A DNA stretch of 64,000 nucleotides, taken from assembly GCA_002104945.1 (NCBI GenBank), contig MCFH01000013.1, positions 124,001-188,000 of the forward strand, given 5' to 3'. Source of the DNA: Piromyces finnis (taxonomy: Eukaryota; Neocallimastigomycota; Neocallimastigomycetes; Neocallimastigales; Neocallimastigaceae). Below the pieces are notes generated by a model. The model had not been told where the DNA came from and searched no databases. It was given only the letters and a program-made list of their open reading frames with translations. Position 1 is the first letter of the stretch. Each line of letters opens with the position of its first letter. A program made the translations under genes and the position numbers. Of this stretch, positions 46,934 to 58,000 are shown one piece after another.

Positions 46934-48139
46934 CTAATATACAATATTTATTTGCCAAAACATTACTAACATTAAAGTAATAAATACATTTGTGAGAGAA
47001 ATATATTTGAAGTTTACAGTTCCGTTTGAATCTTCTTGTTCTTCATTAAGTTGGTTATCAATAATATAATAACCACAAGATTCACTATCAACTATATTAA
47101 TGTCATTATAAATATTAGTTATATCGGTATTGTTAGAGATAATTGGTGTATTGGATATACTGACTTTACTAATACTAGCATTATAATTAAACTCGCATAA
47201 CTTATTAATATAAAATATACCAATATTATCACAAATTTCTTTTCCAACTTTAGTATATTTTTTTTTAAAATTGGTATAGGTTGAATAGTCACAACCTGCA
47301 AATAGTGCAGCCTCAGCTGCTCTTCTTCTTACTAATCCTGGAAAAGGTACTAAAACACCGTTTACCCTTCCTTTGTAGTATTCTAATATCTTTTTATTAA
47401 TTTCTTCCTTTGTTCTCTGACCATTATTAGTTAATTCATCAATACTTCCAACATTATAAGCAAAACTACATAATGCATCATATTCATTTTGATTCCAATT
47501 ATATTTATAATTGAAAAATTTTACCATAGGACCATATTTTTTTTCGATTGAAAGTTTTAACCATTCCTCTGCAGTTTTTTCATCTATTGTTAAGCCCTCT
47601 TTGATATATGTGCCAGTAATATCATAGTTATCATTGGTAGTACCGTAACCAATAGTCCATTTTCCAACCGAATCTTTATAGGCAGTTAATATACATCCTT
47701 CAAAACCTTTGATTATGTTAATTATATTGTCACTTACTTTTAATTGATCATTATTTAGATTTGTATTTGGAACGCATAGTTGAACAACACTCTTTCCTGG
47801 GCATTGGTCCCTATATCTCGTGTAAGATTTTTCTGAACAGTCATCTTCATTTATATTTTTACATTTTCCTGTACTTGGAAGAGTTGTTCCATCTGAAAGT
47901 TTTTTGACATATTTTATACAGCATTTAATCTTTTCCGAGTCATTTTTACAATAACCTGGATATTTTGTAGCATTGCCTTCTTGTCCTTTATATATTATAC
48001 ATTGATCCTCATTAACGCAAACACCTGTTCCGACACTTTCTACATAACATTTTTGATTTTCAACAGCAATTACCAATGGTAGAATTAAAATTGTCGAAAA
48101 AATGTTTAAAAAATATATTACTTTGCTTCTTAATCTCAT
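46934..48139 (-). CDS. Secreted GH24 (T4-type) lysozyme with N-terminal Cys-rich domain
   Basis: 401 residues, intronless. The enzyme cuts peptidoglycan between MurNAc and GlcNAc. Residues 1-25 form a signal peptide. Residues 30-122 hold a Cys-rich region with two sub-blocks (C-x(9)-C-x(5)-C...CC, then C-x(7)-C...). The GH24 domain spans about 132-285 with Glu147 (GFEG), Asp156 (YKDS) and Thr162 (KWT), spaced exactly like Glu11-Asp20-Thr26 of T4 lysozyme, plus LVRRRAAEAALF near 268-279 typical of phage-type enzymes. A Ser/Asn/Asp-rich tail follows and a hydrophobic end (about 378-401), which could be a membrane or GPI anchor. It is the only intact gene inside the LTR pair and shares its sense. 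It probably descends from a phage or bacterium and serves against bacteria. Confidence 0.9.
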   Translation of the reverse strand: MRLRSKVIYFLNIFSTILILPLVIAVENQKCYVESVGTGVCVNEDQCIIYKGQEGNATKYPGYCKNDSEKIKCCIKYVKKLSDGTTLPSTGKCKNINEDDCSEKSYTRYRDQCPGKSVVQLCVPNTNLNNDQLKVSDNIINIIKGFEGCILTAYKDSVGKWTIGYGTTNDNYDITGTYIKEGLTIDEKTAEEWLKLSIEKKYGPMVKFFNYKYNWNQNEYDALCSFAYNVGSIDELTNNGQRTKEEINKKILEYYKGRVNGVLVPFPGLVRRRAAEAALFAGCDYSTYTNFKKKYTKVGKEICDNIGIFYINKLCEFNYNASISKVSISNTPIISNNTDITNIYNDINIVDSESCGYYIIDNQLNEEQEDSNGTVNFKYISLTNVFITLMLVMFWQINIVY

Positions 48140-48867
48140 TCTTTGGAGTATTTATAATATTAATATATTTGATGAAATTTAATAACTCAATTGTAAATAA
48201 TTATATAAAATAAATTTAGAGTTCACTAGTTAATTTATACTGTTTGTAGTGAATAAAGTAAACTGAGAATGAAATTCTATTGTTTATTTAATTCTAAATT
48301 TATATTTCGAATTTGTACTTTATTAACTTTGAATTTAATTTTACAATATTTATTCATAAATAGTTTCTAAAATAATTAATTCTTTTCAATTTTGAGTACT
48401 TTAATTTATTTATTTCTGAGTTTTAAGCATTGGCTGTATTTGAATAAAATAAATTTTATGTTGTTTCAAAATTATTTAGAGTTCAATTTGTTTTGTTTAT
48501 TTTTAAATTTAAAGATTTAAATTAAAAGTTAAAAAAATTTAAAATTCAATTTTAGAATAATTTGCTTTCGGAATTTAAAATTGTCTATATTATTTTAGTA
48601 TAAGGAAACTTTGTTTATATCAGGTAATGTTTTTCTATTTTAGATTGCCATTTCAATTTCAAAATTTTGAAATCTCAAATTCTAGATCTCAAAACAATTT
48701 TACCAAACATAGATAATTTCAGATTAAATAATTTAATTGTAATGGTTAGAATTTCCTACTGTTTTCTCCTTTGTCATAATTTAGTGTCCAGCACTCTTAT
48801 TCCATTTCTAAGAATCCTTTTAAGAGGCATTGAGATTCTCTCTTGAGAGTCAATGAGACTCTTAATC
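48140..48867 (-). other. Leader between the 5' LTR and the lysozyme gene
   Basis: No intact gag frame. A short frame near 48765 starts MTKEKTVGNSNHYN and stops, possibly the start of a lost gag. The junction with the LTR is a perfect palindrome (48858-48877). I find no clear tRNA primer site. Confidence 0.4.
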
Positions 48868-49084
48868 TATTAAGAGTTGTTTAATTTAGGTTTATAATTA
48901 TGTCAACTTTATTAATATATTTTATGATAAAGAACTACTTGCGTTACATTCTTCTCAAACTACATGTATTTATACATTTACATTGTGGCTTAAACATATA
49001 ATTAAATACAATATATACAAATACGTTTTAATACATTTCAATACATTTGAATACATGTGACATAACGTTTCACATATTCTAACA
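48868..49084 (-). repeat. 5' LTR of the lysozyme-carrying element
   Basis: 217 bp, same as 44196-44412 by eye. TATAAATA (revcomp near 48959-48967) could drive a transcript through the lysozyme gene. It is followed by the duplication GAGGG at 49085. Confidence 0.9.
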
Positions 49085-49089
49085 GAGGG

Positions 49090-50280
49090 AAACAAATCGA
49101 TTATTATTATTATTTCCTTTTTTTTTTATTTTTTCCTTATTATAACAATACATAGCATTAAAAGAAGGTTCAAATTTAAAACGAGGAAATTTAATTCTTT
49201 TTATTCCTTCATAGCTTATTATTTCCATATTGTTAAAGCACCAATAAGCAAATTAACAAATAGTTAAAAAAGTATATTTTACAATTATATAATTAAATAT
49301 AATATCAATATAATATATACAATAAAAATATAATACGAATATTTATAATATATAACATAATATATAAAAAATATATACATGAATATTAATACTAAAATGT
49401 TTGTTATTATTTTTATAAATTACCATTACAATTTAGTAGTGGTATTTTTAATAATTTATCACAATAATATGATCTAATGTTTTACATTTATTTTTGTAGA
49501 AAAGAGACTTTTTTTTTTTTTAGAGTTATATACGAATTATACAATTATTAAAATAATTAAAGTTTTTATTTTTTATATATCTCATAGTTTTGTATATTTT
49601 ATAATTATAGAAATTACTATTATTTACGAAATCTTTATTTTAGTTATTATTTGTTTAGTTTATTAATAATTGATTAAACTAATATAATTGTTTAATCAAA
49701 AAAAAAAAAAAAAACAATATAAAAAACCTTTTTTTTTAATTTATTTATTATTTATTTATATTAAATTTTATTTTATTGTTAAATTAAACAATTAAACATA
49801 AATATATAAAATAAGGTTCTTTATTCATATTGAGTAATGGTATACTAAAAAAAGGAAAAAAAAATTTTAATATAAATTTTTAAACTATTTTTGTACAACA
49901 ATAAAAAATATATTATTTAATAAAACAATAATACAATATTATAATATATAAAATTAATAAAATGCGGATATTTTCAAATAATAATAATAATAATAAAAAA
50001 AAGATATATAAACAAGAAATTTTCTTTTTTCCTTATTAGAATATCAAAATTTAAAAAATATATATAAATAAATAAATATTTATATATATAAATAATAAAA
50101 TAATAAGAAATTATAGAAATTAAAAAAAAAAAAGCAAATTAATAAATATAAAATATTATTAATTTGTTAAATATTATTTAAATATAAACATAAACATATT
50201 AGTTAATCTTAATATTTAATTTATTTATTTTATTATAGTTTTTTTTTTTTATTTATTTATTTAAAAATATATAAATAAAA
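49090..50280. other. Right part of the promoter region of the right pair
   Basis: The 410 bp before the GH115 start (from about 49870) match the left copy closely. Further left the match fades. No gene. Confidence 0.55.
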
Positions 50281-53200
50281 ATGAAATTTATTAACACTTT
50301 AGCTTTATTGGCTCTTATTTTCGAATGCCAATATTCTTCCTCATCCGCTAAAAATATTCCAAATGATCTTTCAATTTCTGAAAATGTTCATGAAAAGGAT
50401 AATTCTATTGAAATAGCTACTTCTAGTGTTGAAGAATCTAGTGATGATGATGTTGAAGATGTTTCTGCAGCTATCGATGTTGAGGAAATTGTTTCTGACG
50501 AAGAAAACTCTGAAAAAGAAAACGATGATCAAGAAAACAATGAACAAGATGATGTACCACACATGCCAATTAGAAATCAAAAAATTGCTCCAAAAATCTA
50601 TTTACCTTCAAAGGATTTTGTTTTAATTGAGAATTCCAAGGTGATGGCCAGTCTTTACATTGACGAAAACGATTCTGAATATGATGGTATTAGTGTTATT
50701 GCTCAAGCTCTTAGATCTGATGTTGCCAGAGTTATTGGCGATAAAATCGATAAGGAAGGTAATGCTGTTGAAAGTAAGAATGGTTTAAAAATTGAAACTG
50801 ATGCTAAAAAATTATCTGGCAGAGTTATTATTGTTGGTACTGCAGGTGAAAAGGGTAATGATGTAATCAACCAACTTGTCAATACCAAAAAGATTGACTT
50901 AAAGAGACTTGAAGGTCGTTGGGAATGCTATCAAATGCAAGTAGTTAAATCACCAATGACTGGAGTTGACGAAGCTCTTGTTATAGTCGGTAGTGACAAA
51001 CGTGGTGCCCTTTACGGTATGATGCATATCTCTGAAATGATGGGAGTATCTCCATGGGTTTGGTGGAGTGATGTTTTACCTGCTGTTCAATCTAGCGTTA
51101 CCCTTCCAGGCAGAGAATGTAATATCATTTCAAAGGAACCATCTATTAGATATCGTGGTATTTTCCTTAATGATGAAGCACCATCTCTTACCACTTGGAC
51201 AGACAAAAGATACGGTGGAAGAAATCAATACTTCTACCGTCAAGTTTATGAACTTTTAATTCGTTTAAAGGCAAACTACCTTTGGCCAGCCATGTGGGGT
51301 GACACTTTCAGTGCTGATGGTGTAGGTGATAGTCTTGCCAGTGCTAAGCTTGCTGATAAGTACGGTATTGTTATGGGAACTTCTCACCATGAACCACTTT
51401 ACCGTGCCGGTAGTGAATGGGCTAACTACTACAGAAACGACTTAAACTACACTTCTGCTGAAGCTTGGAATCTTTACAACATTCCAGGTCAAGAAGGCTA
51501 CCATCCAGAAGTTAACAAGGAAATCGAAGAATTCTGGACTGAAAGTGTTATCAGAAACAAAGAATTCGAAAACATTTGTACTGTCGGTATGAGAGGTGAA
51601 AACGATTCCACTCTTCCAGCTGCTGACGATCCACCAAGATACGCTGACTTACTTAACTACATTATCAATACTCAAAAGGGAATTTTAAAGGATCATAAGG
51701 ATACCAATCCAACTCAATTAGTCATCTATAAGGAAGTTGAAGACGCTTGGTATGCTGGTGAATTATACAATAAAGATTGTATGAAGCAAACTTATGCTAT
51801 GTTCTGTGATGATAACTGGGCTTACATGAGAACTTTACCAACTCTTGATCAACAAAAGCAAATTGCTGGTTCTGGTATGTATTATCACTTTGACTATGTT
51901 GGTGCTCCAAAATCTTACACCTGGGTTCAAAACACACAAATCTCTACTATTTGGGATCAAATGTCTATTGCTTACGACTATGGAATTGAAGGTGTCTGGA
52001 TTGCTAATGTTGGTGATTTAAAACCAATGGAAATTAACATCTCCTACTTCCTTGATCTTGCTTATGACTATGAATACCTTGGTACTGCAGGTCACAAGAG
52101 AATTGACGAATACAAATTCGAATGGGCTAAACAACAATTTAGTAGAAAAGATGGTAGTGGCTTAAGCGATGAAGAATGTAAAGAAGCTGCTAACCTTATT
52201 GATAGATACCTTGATCTTGAAACCAAGCGTGTTGTCGAACATGTTTTATACAACACTGTTGACACTTGTTCCGATATGTACAGTATCGACAATTACAACG
52301 AAGCTCTTATCATTCTTGAAGAATGTGATGATATTATGAAACGTACTGAAGCTTTATGGGCAAAGGTTCCTGATGATGTCAAGGCTTCTTTCTATCAACT
52401 TGTCTACTATCCAGCTATGGCTGTTCCAAATGTTTTAAAGATTCAAATCTACGCTGCTTTAAACAACAAGTACGCTAAACTTGGTCTTACCGTTGCTAAC
52501 AAGTATGCTAAATTATGCCAAGAAGCCATTGATCTTGATAATGAATTATTCGATGGTTATAATGAAAAGATGCCAGGTGTTGTTGAATCAGGTAAAAAGT
52601 GGAGTGGTATGATTTCTTGTGGTCAAAACTACCACATTGGTCTTCAAGCTTGGGATCGTGACAGTGGTAAGCTTCCAGACTTAATGACCGTTAATCCAGA
52701 ATCATCTTCTGAAATGCAAATTTTAGTTGAAGACATTACCGACAGTTTCAAGAATGTCGTTACCGAAGGTGAAACAAAGTTACCAACCTTCAACAGTGTT
52801 AGTGATGAAACCTTCAAGATTCAACTTCTTACCAAGGGTAGTGCCTACAAATTCAAGGCTACTGCTGATAAGTGGATCAAACTCTCTACTAAAAGTGGTA
52901 AGGTTGCTGAAGAAAAGGTTATTGAAGTTAGTATTAACTGGAAAAAGATAAATAAGGATTCTGAAGGTATGATTGTTATTACTTCTGGTGAACAAGAAGT
53001 TCATGTTAAGGTTGAAGCCAAGGTCATCGATAATGCTAAATTAGAACCAAAGACCTATGTAATGACTCATGATTATGTTACTCTTGATGTTGCCAACTTC
53101 AGTAAGAAGGTTGACGGTAAGGGTATCAATAACCAAGGAAAGCTCGTTAAGAATGAAATGATTGTTATTCCAGATAATGGTAAATATTTAAGCACTGTAA

Positions 53201-53634
53201 GAACCAGTAGTTCTACTATTACCTATGAAACTGCTGATGACTTAAAGAATGCTCCATACGTTGAATACAAGGTATACATTCCAGCTAAGGGTGAATACAA
53301 TTTAGAAAGTCAATTCAACCCAACTAGTAATCTTATTTATGGTAAGGAACAATTAAGATACGGTATTAGCATTGATAATGGTGAAATCGATATTATTAAT
53401 ACTCTTGTTAAAGACTACTTAGCCGGTACTTGGAAACAAGGTACTTGGGCTGCTGATATTGAAAATAACGGTAGAAGAAGTTACAAACAAAATATTACTC
53501 TTGATGAAGGTATTCACACCATTCGTTATTACCAATGTGATCCAAACATTGCTTTAATTAGAATGACACTTTACAAGGGAAAATTAGCTACTGTTTATGG
53601 TAGTCCAGCTGAAAGTACCTTTATTAAAAATTAG
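50281..53634 (+). CDS. Xylan alpha-1,2-glucuronidase, GH115 family (right copy)
   Basis: 1117 residues, the same as the left GH115 gene except one Val/Ala difference (Ala here, after TYET). I noticed one further silent change (near 52950). Signal peptide 1-23, acidic linker 40-90, catalytic motifs YRGIFLNDE near 290, LWPAMWGDTF near 335 and GTSHHEP near 366, beta-rich C-terminal part. It is transcribed to the right, away from the esterase at 41678. The retroelement at 44196-49084 has pushed its upstream region apart, so its regulation may differ from the left copy although the nearest 1.2 kb of promoter side is still in place. Confidence 0.93.
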   Translation: MKFINTLALLALIFECQYSSSSAKNIPNDLSISENVHEKDNSIEIATSSVEESSDDDVEDVSAAIDVEEIVSDEENSEKENDDQENNEQDDVPHMPIRNQKIAPKIYLPSKDFVLIENSKVMASLYIDENDSEYDGISVIAQALRSDVARVIGDKIDKEGNAVESKNGLKIETDAKKLSGRVIIVGTAGEKGNDVINQLVNTKKIDLKRLEGRWECYQMQVVKSPMTGVDEALVIVGSDKRGALYGMMHISEMMGVSPWVWWSDVLPAVQSSVTLPGRECNIISKEPSIRYRGIFLNDEAPSLTTWTDKRYGGRNQYFYRQVYELLIRLKANYLWPAMWGDTFSADGVGDSLASAKLADKYGIVMGTSHHEPLYRAGSEWANYYRNDLNYTSAEAWNLYNIPGQEGYHPEVNKEIEEFWTESVIRNKEFENICTVGMRGENDSTLPAADDPPRYADLLNYIINTQKGILKDHKDTNPTQLVIYKEVEDAWYAGELYNKDCMKQTYAMFCDDNWAYMRTLPTLDQQKQIAGSGMYYHFDYVGAPKSYTWVQNTQISTIWDQMSIAYDYGIEGVWIANVGDLKPMEINISYFLDLAYDYEYLGTAGHKRIDEYKFEWAKQQFSRKDGSGLSDEECKEAANLIDRYLDLETKRVVEHVLYNTVDTCSDMYSIDNYNEALIILEECDDIMKRTEALWAKVPDDVKASFYQLVYYPAMAVPNVLKIQIYAALNNKYAKLGLTVANKYAKLCQEAIDLDNELFDGYNEKMPGVVESGKKWSGMISCGQNYHIGLQAWDRDSGKLPDLMTVNPESSSEMQILVEDITDSFKNVVTEGETKLPTFNSVSDETFKIQLLTKGSAYKFKATADKWIKLSTKSGKVAEEKVIEVSINWKKINKDSEGMIVITSGEQEVHVKVEAKVIDNAKLEPKTYVMTHDYVTLDVANFSKKVDGKGINNQGKLVKNEMIVIPDNGKYLSTVRTSSSTITYETADDLKNAPYVEYKVYIPAKGEYNLESQFNPTSNLIYGKEQLRYGISIDNGEIDIINTLVKDYLAGTWKQGTWAADIENNGRRSYKQNITLDEGIHTIRYYQCDPNIALIRMTLYKGKLATVYGSPAESTFIKN

Positions 53635-55042
53635 ATAAAGATTTTTTTTTTAAATATATTGTTTATATTTAATTAAAAAAAAAAAAATTTAATTCATACA
53701 TATATATTATATAATAAATGTATAAACTATTAGATTATAAATAAATTAAAGTATTATATTATTTTAAACTTGTAATAAATATACAAAGAAAGAAAATTTA
53801 AAAATAATTATTTTACTAAAATAAACTAAATTAAAATTGTTAGAAAAAGAAGTTAAAAAATACTTTAGTAAAATAAAAGAAAAAAAAAAGTTAATAAAAA
53901 AGAAATTTAAAAAAAAAAAAAAAAAAATTGGATACATTTAATAAATTTAAATTAAATTAATTTTTCTATCCACAATAAAAACTCTAATTATATATATTTT
54001 AAAAAAATTGACATGCCGTTAAAAAGAAATTTATAATTAAAGTTTATGGGTACAAAAAAATTTTTACCAGATGCATCTCCTATTTTAATTTATATAAAAA
54101 AAAAAAGTAAAAGCCTACATTATAATAATGGGATAGTACATTGTCTAAACTGAGTATTAAGTATTCAATAATATTCGATTAGTTAACTACATTATTTAAT
54201 AGAAGATATTCTAATAGTCCTAATAATAACAAATAATATAGTTATTATGTCAATAATATGATAATAACATAACTATTCCTTTTATAATTTATCAGCAATG
54301 GACAATGTTTAGTAAATTTAAATTCATAATTGAAAATATCAAATGCTGAGGATAAAGTATAACAGATAAGTAGAACCAATAAAACCAATACTAATTTTAT
54401 TATGATAAAATTTGATTTTAATTTTTTAGTTTCTACGTAAGTTAAATACAATTATTACATTCAAGTATAATAGGGCTTTTTTCATCCTTTTGATTAAAAT
54501 CATTAGAATACTAGATTATATTCCTTCTTTATTAATTTCTTTTCTATCATTATTATATTAATTTAGAAATTCTTATGTATTAAAATATTAATAATGGTTT
54601 AAAAAATATTGCTATAATTAAAAGAGAATGAAAGAAAATCTACCAATTAACTTTTTTAAATATATATATATTGTATGCTATCTATATATGTATATTAATA
54701 AATTAGTTAACCTATACATACACTCATATTATTATTTTATATATTTTTTTCATTATATAATGAATAATTATTTATATAGTTTTCTATTGTATATTAATTA
54801 TATAACGGTGTTATTATTTAATAAATGTAATATAACAATATTATACATCTAAAATGATAAATTAATAAAAAATATTATCTCAATATTTTAAATTTACAAA
54901 ATATTGCTGGTTTTTTTTTTTTTTTTTTTTTATTAACTTTCTATCTTTGATATTCTTTCACGTAAAGTTCGCTCAACAAATAGAGTAATCTAATATTAAT
55001 AATATAAATGAAATATATCTTAATAAAATAATCTTTTTTTCA
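53635..55042. other. Intergenic, with a LINE-tail-like stretch near 54438-54520
   Basis: No gene. The stretch from 54438 (TTAAATACAATTATTAC...) resembles the tail of the LINE remnant at 30415-30490, so an old 3' fragment may sit here. A T run lies near 54910-54932. Confidence 0.4.
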
Positions 55043-58000
55043 TCATTCTTTCATACAATCTTTATGATAATTAAGTATTTTTATAAATATTTTTACCTTA
55101 TTAATTTTATAAAATAGCCATAATGGGTATTGTTTTGTATTTTTGGCTGATGAAATGGCTATAATGTCTTTGGTTAAATATTGATTATTAATTTTAAGAT
55201 AATTAATGGTTTGTTTTATTGCTAATTCCTTTTTCTTCAACATAACATCTTCTCTGATATGTTTTGTATTTGGTTGATTATAAAAATCTGAAGATGTTAA
55301 CCCATTAGAAGTATTAGATATTAAAGCTACATCCTCTGATATAATTGAAAGTCCTTGACGTTGACCTTGATCTAATTGTACTTGTTGTGCATTCTTAATA
55401 TCTTTACCGTATTGAATTTCAATTTGTTGAATAAGAATTGGCCTTTCTTTTGTAAGAGCTTCATTAAACCATTCTTGATTAGGATTACGCTTACCTTTTA
55501 TAAAATTCTAAAAAAGATGGAAATATATATTTAAATAAATATTTATATGTATTTTTTATAAAAATAATCAAATCTTGTAATTATAGTATTTCTTTAAGAA
55601 TAAAAAATATTGTTATTTTACCTTCATTAAATCTATAATTTCAATAAAGGATTGTTTTGTTGATCTAGTTATAGTAGTTGTCCACTGAGTCTTTTTCTGC
55701 AGCCATTCATATAATTCTTCAGATAATAATTCACTACCAATTATTTCTAACATATATTCAGCACTATGTTTCATAACAATTTGTTGACAAATATATTTGA
55801 ATCCTCTAATAATATATTAATAAATTAATGTATTATAATATTAGAATGGAAATTTTAATTATTATTAACTTTAAAAAAAAAAAGGAAATTCATACAATGA
55901 GGTTTTAGTGGAATCATATAAAGAAAGAATCGATGTAAACAGTGTTTTTAGAAGATCCTTTACATTGGATATATTTTTCTTGAGTTGGGATTTATCAGTT
56001 ATATTTTCAATCTAAATAATGATTTATATAATATAATATATGAATATATAAGTTAATTATTTTTTATGAAACTCAATATCATCTACTCTAAATTAATGAA
56101 AAAAAAAAGGAAAATATACATCTAATTTATTATTATATTGAGTTAATTTCTCTCTAATTTTAAGTGTAACTTCATTAACCCATTCAATACTTTGATATCT
56201 AAATAAAAATATTCATAAAAAATTTTTTTATTGTGTATAAATTTTATATTATTAGAATTAATTTTAATCTTATTAATGAAATATTATTGTTTGGAAACTT
56301 ACTTTAAATAATATTTCAATATTTCCATTTCAAATTCCTTACTAATAATAGATTGCTTAGCTATTTGTTTTTCAAAAAAAAAATAATAAATTGAATGATT
56401 TAATTTAATTTCAACTCAATATATTAACTATATATAATAGATTAACTATTGATATATTATTCATACTTGAGAAGCAATATTTTATTAATGCATTAACAAA
56501 ATAAAGAATATTATTTTCACCAAATCCATAACCAGAATCTTCTATATTATTATTTTCATTTTTAAAATCATTTTTACTTTCATTATCTTTATTATCTGAA
56601 AGTGAATTACTGAATCCATGGTAAAAATTAATTAACATTTCTGACATTTTATAATGATCTGATTTTTTATTTTGGAAAATATAGGCAATTAATACTGGAT
56701 GATAACTAAAAAGTAACTGAAATATTACATATTTTTTAAAAATTTATACATTATTAGTTTTCTATCAATAAATTACCACCATTATTAATAAAATAAAAGA
56801 AAAAATTCATTATCTTAAACTACAATGGTTAATAAAATATTTAATATTTACATTCTTCAAATGACTTGTTGCTTGTAAATTATTTCCAATTTTAAATAAT
56901 AAGTTCTTAATATCATCACTTGTTCCAATCTACATTAAATAAATTAATAAAAAAATATATTGATACATATTATTTATGTAAATAAAATAGGATATCCTAT
57001 GATAATATATGAAACATTTTGGTATACTAATATTTACATCATCTAAACTTAATAATGAAAGTGGAATTAAATTCCATCCAATGATATTACTAATATCATA
57101 AACGCATGCATCAGATAAATATATAACATTAACAAAATGACCTATAATAATATTCCATAATTCTAATTATGTATATATTTTATATATTTTAAAAATGTAA
57201 AAGATTTTTGATTACCATTAGGATAACTCGAAAAAAAAATATGTATTTTTTTTATATAATTATTGAAATATAGTAGTTACGTTTTTGTTTTTCATTAAAT
57301 AAAGCTGTAATATGTCTTTCTTTTAAGTCACAATTATTATTCATTATAAACTTATTATATATATTTTTAGTAATAATAACTGTATAATTAATTAAAATCA
57401 AAATATATAACAAAATAAATTAAAATAATTAATAAATATTTGCTTAAAAAAAATTATATACATATATATAGATAGATATATTAATTATTACCATCTCTAA
57501 TAAGCATCATTAAAGCATTACCACTAATATAATATAATATTGAATATTAAAGAAAAATATTTATATAATTTAGTTATTATATATTTATTTCATAAGCATA
57601 AAAATTTAAATACTCACCATTCAGCAGTGGTATATTCAGTCAACTTCTTTCTATTTTGATCCGCTCGTATTATAACATCTTCAATGCGTTCTTCATCAGC
57701 TTCTGCCATAAAGTTTCTATCAATTCTTTTTAATTCTTTTACAGTAGTTTCTCGATACTTTATAATTACTCTTGCTGCAGCACATTTCTTATCATCCGAA
57801 AAAGTAGTTAAATCAATTGTAGGTAATAAATTACTATAATTCATAATAAATTGTAATTGGTGAATTATTAATAATAGTATTAGTAATAAATATGTAAATA
57901 TATTAATAAATTACCTTTGAGTATCTTCTAATTCAAACAAAAAATTAATTATGTCATATGTTTTATCATAATTATTTTCTTCGAATCGTATCTTATTTTT

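Larger units (their letters stand above)
44196..49084 (-). mobile_element. Non-autonomous copia-like LTR element carrying a lysozyme gene, 4889 bp
   Basis: Two 217-bp LTRs that look identical (44196-44412, 48868-49084) are bordered by a 5-bp duplication GAGGG (44191-44195 and 49085-49089). Next to the left LTR the minus strand reads TTTGAGGGGGAA then TGTTAG, a polypurine tract, so the element points left and its 5' LTR is the right one. Inside there is no intact gag or pol. One short frame near 45827-45880 reads ADQLADIL, matching the end of Ty1/copia pol. An intact GH24 lysozyme gene (46934-48139) lies in the sense direction. Matching LTRs imply a recent move, so enzymes must have come from another element. 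Confidence 0.88.

Noticed and set aside
44196-49084. The LTR element as an autonomous copia retrotransposon with a host gene inserted later
   Set aside because: No insertion borders are seen around the lysozyme gene, and gag, protease, integrase and RT are all missing. It moved recently in its present non-autonomous form, as the matching LTRs show.
22368-53634. The inverted gene pairs as a simple assembly artefact (haplotypes joined head to head)
   Set aside because: The spacers differ, one pair holds an LTR element with its own target duplication, and the region between the arms has unique genes. A haplotype join would repeat everything. Long reads should still confirm it.
54245-54451. Small minus-strand frame with one hydrophobic segment
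   Set aside because: Isolated, with no family resemblance and AT-driven composition. It is probably chance.
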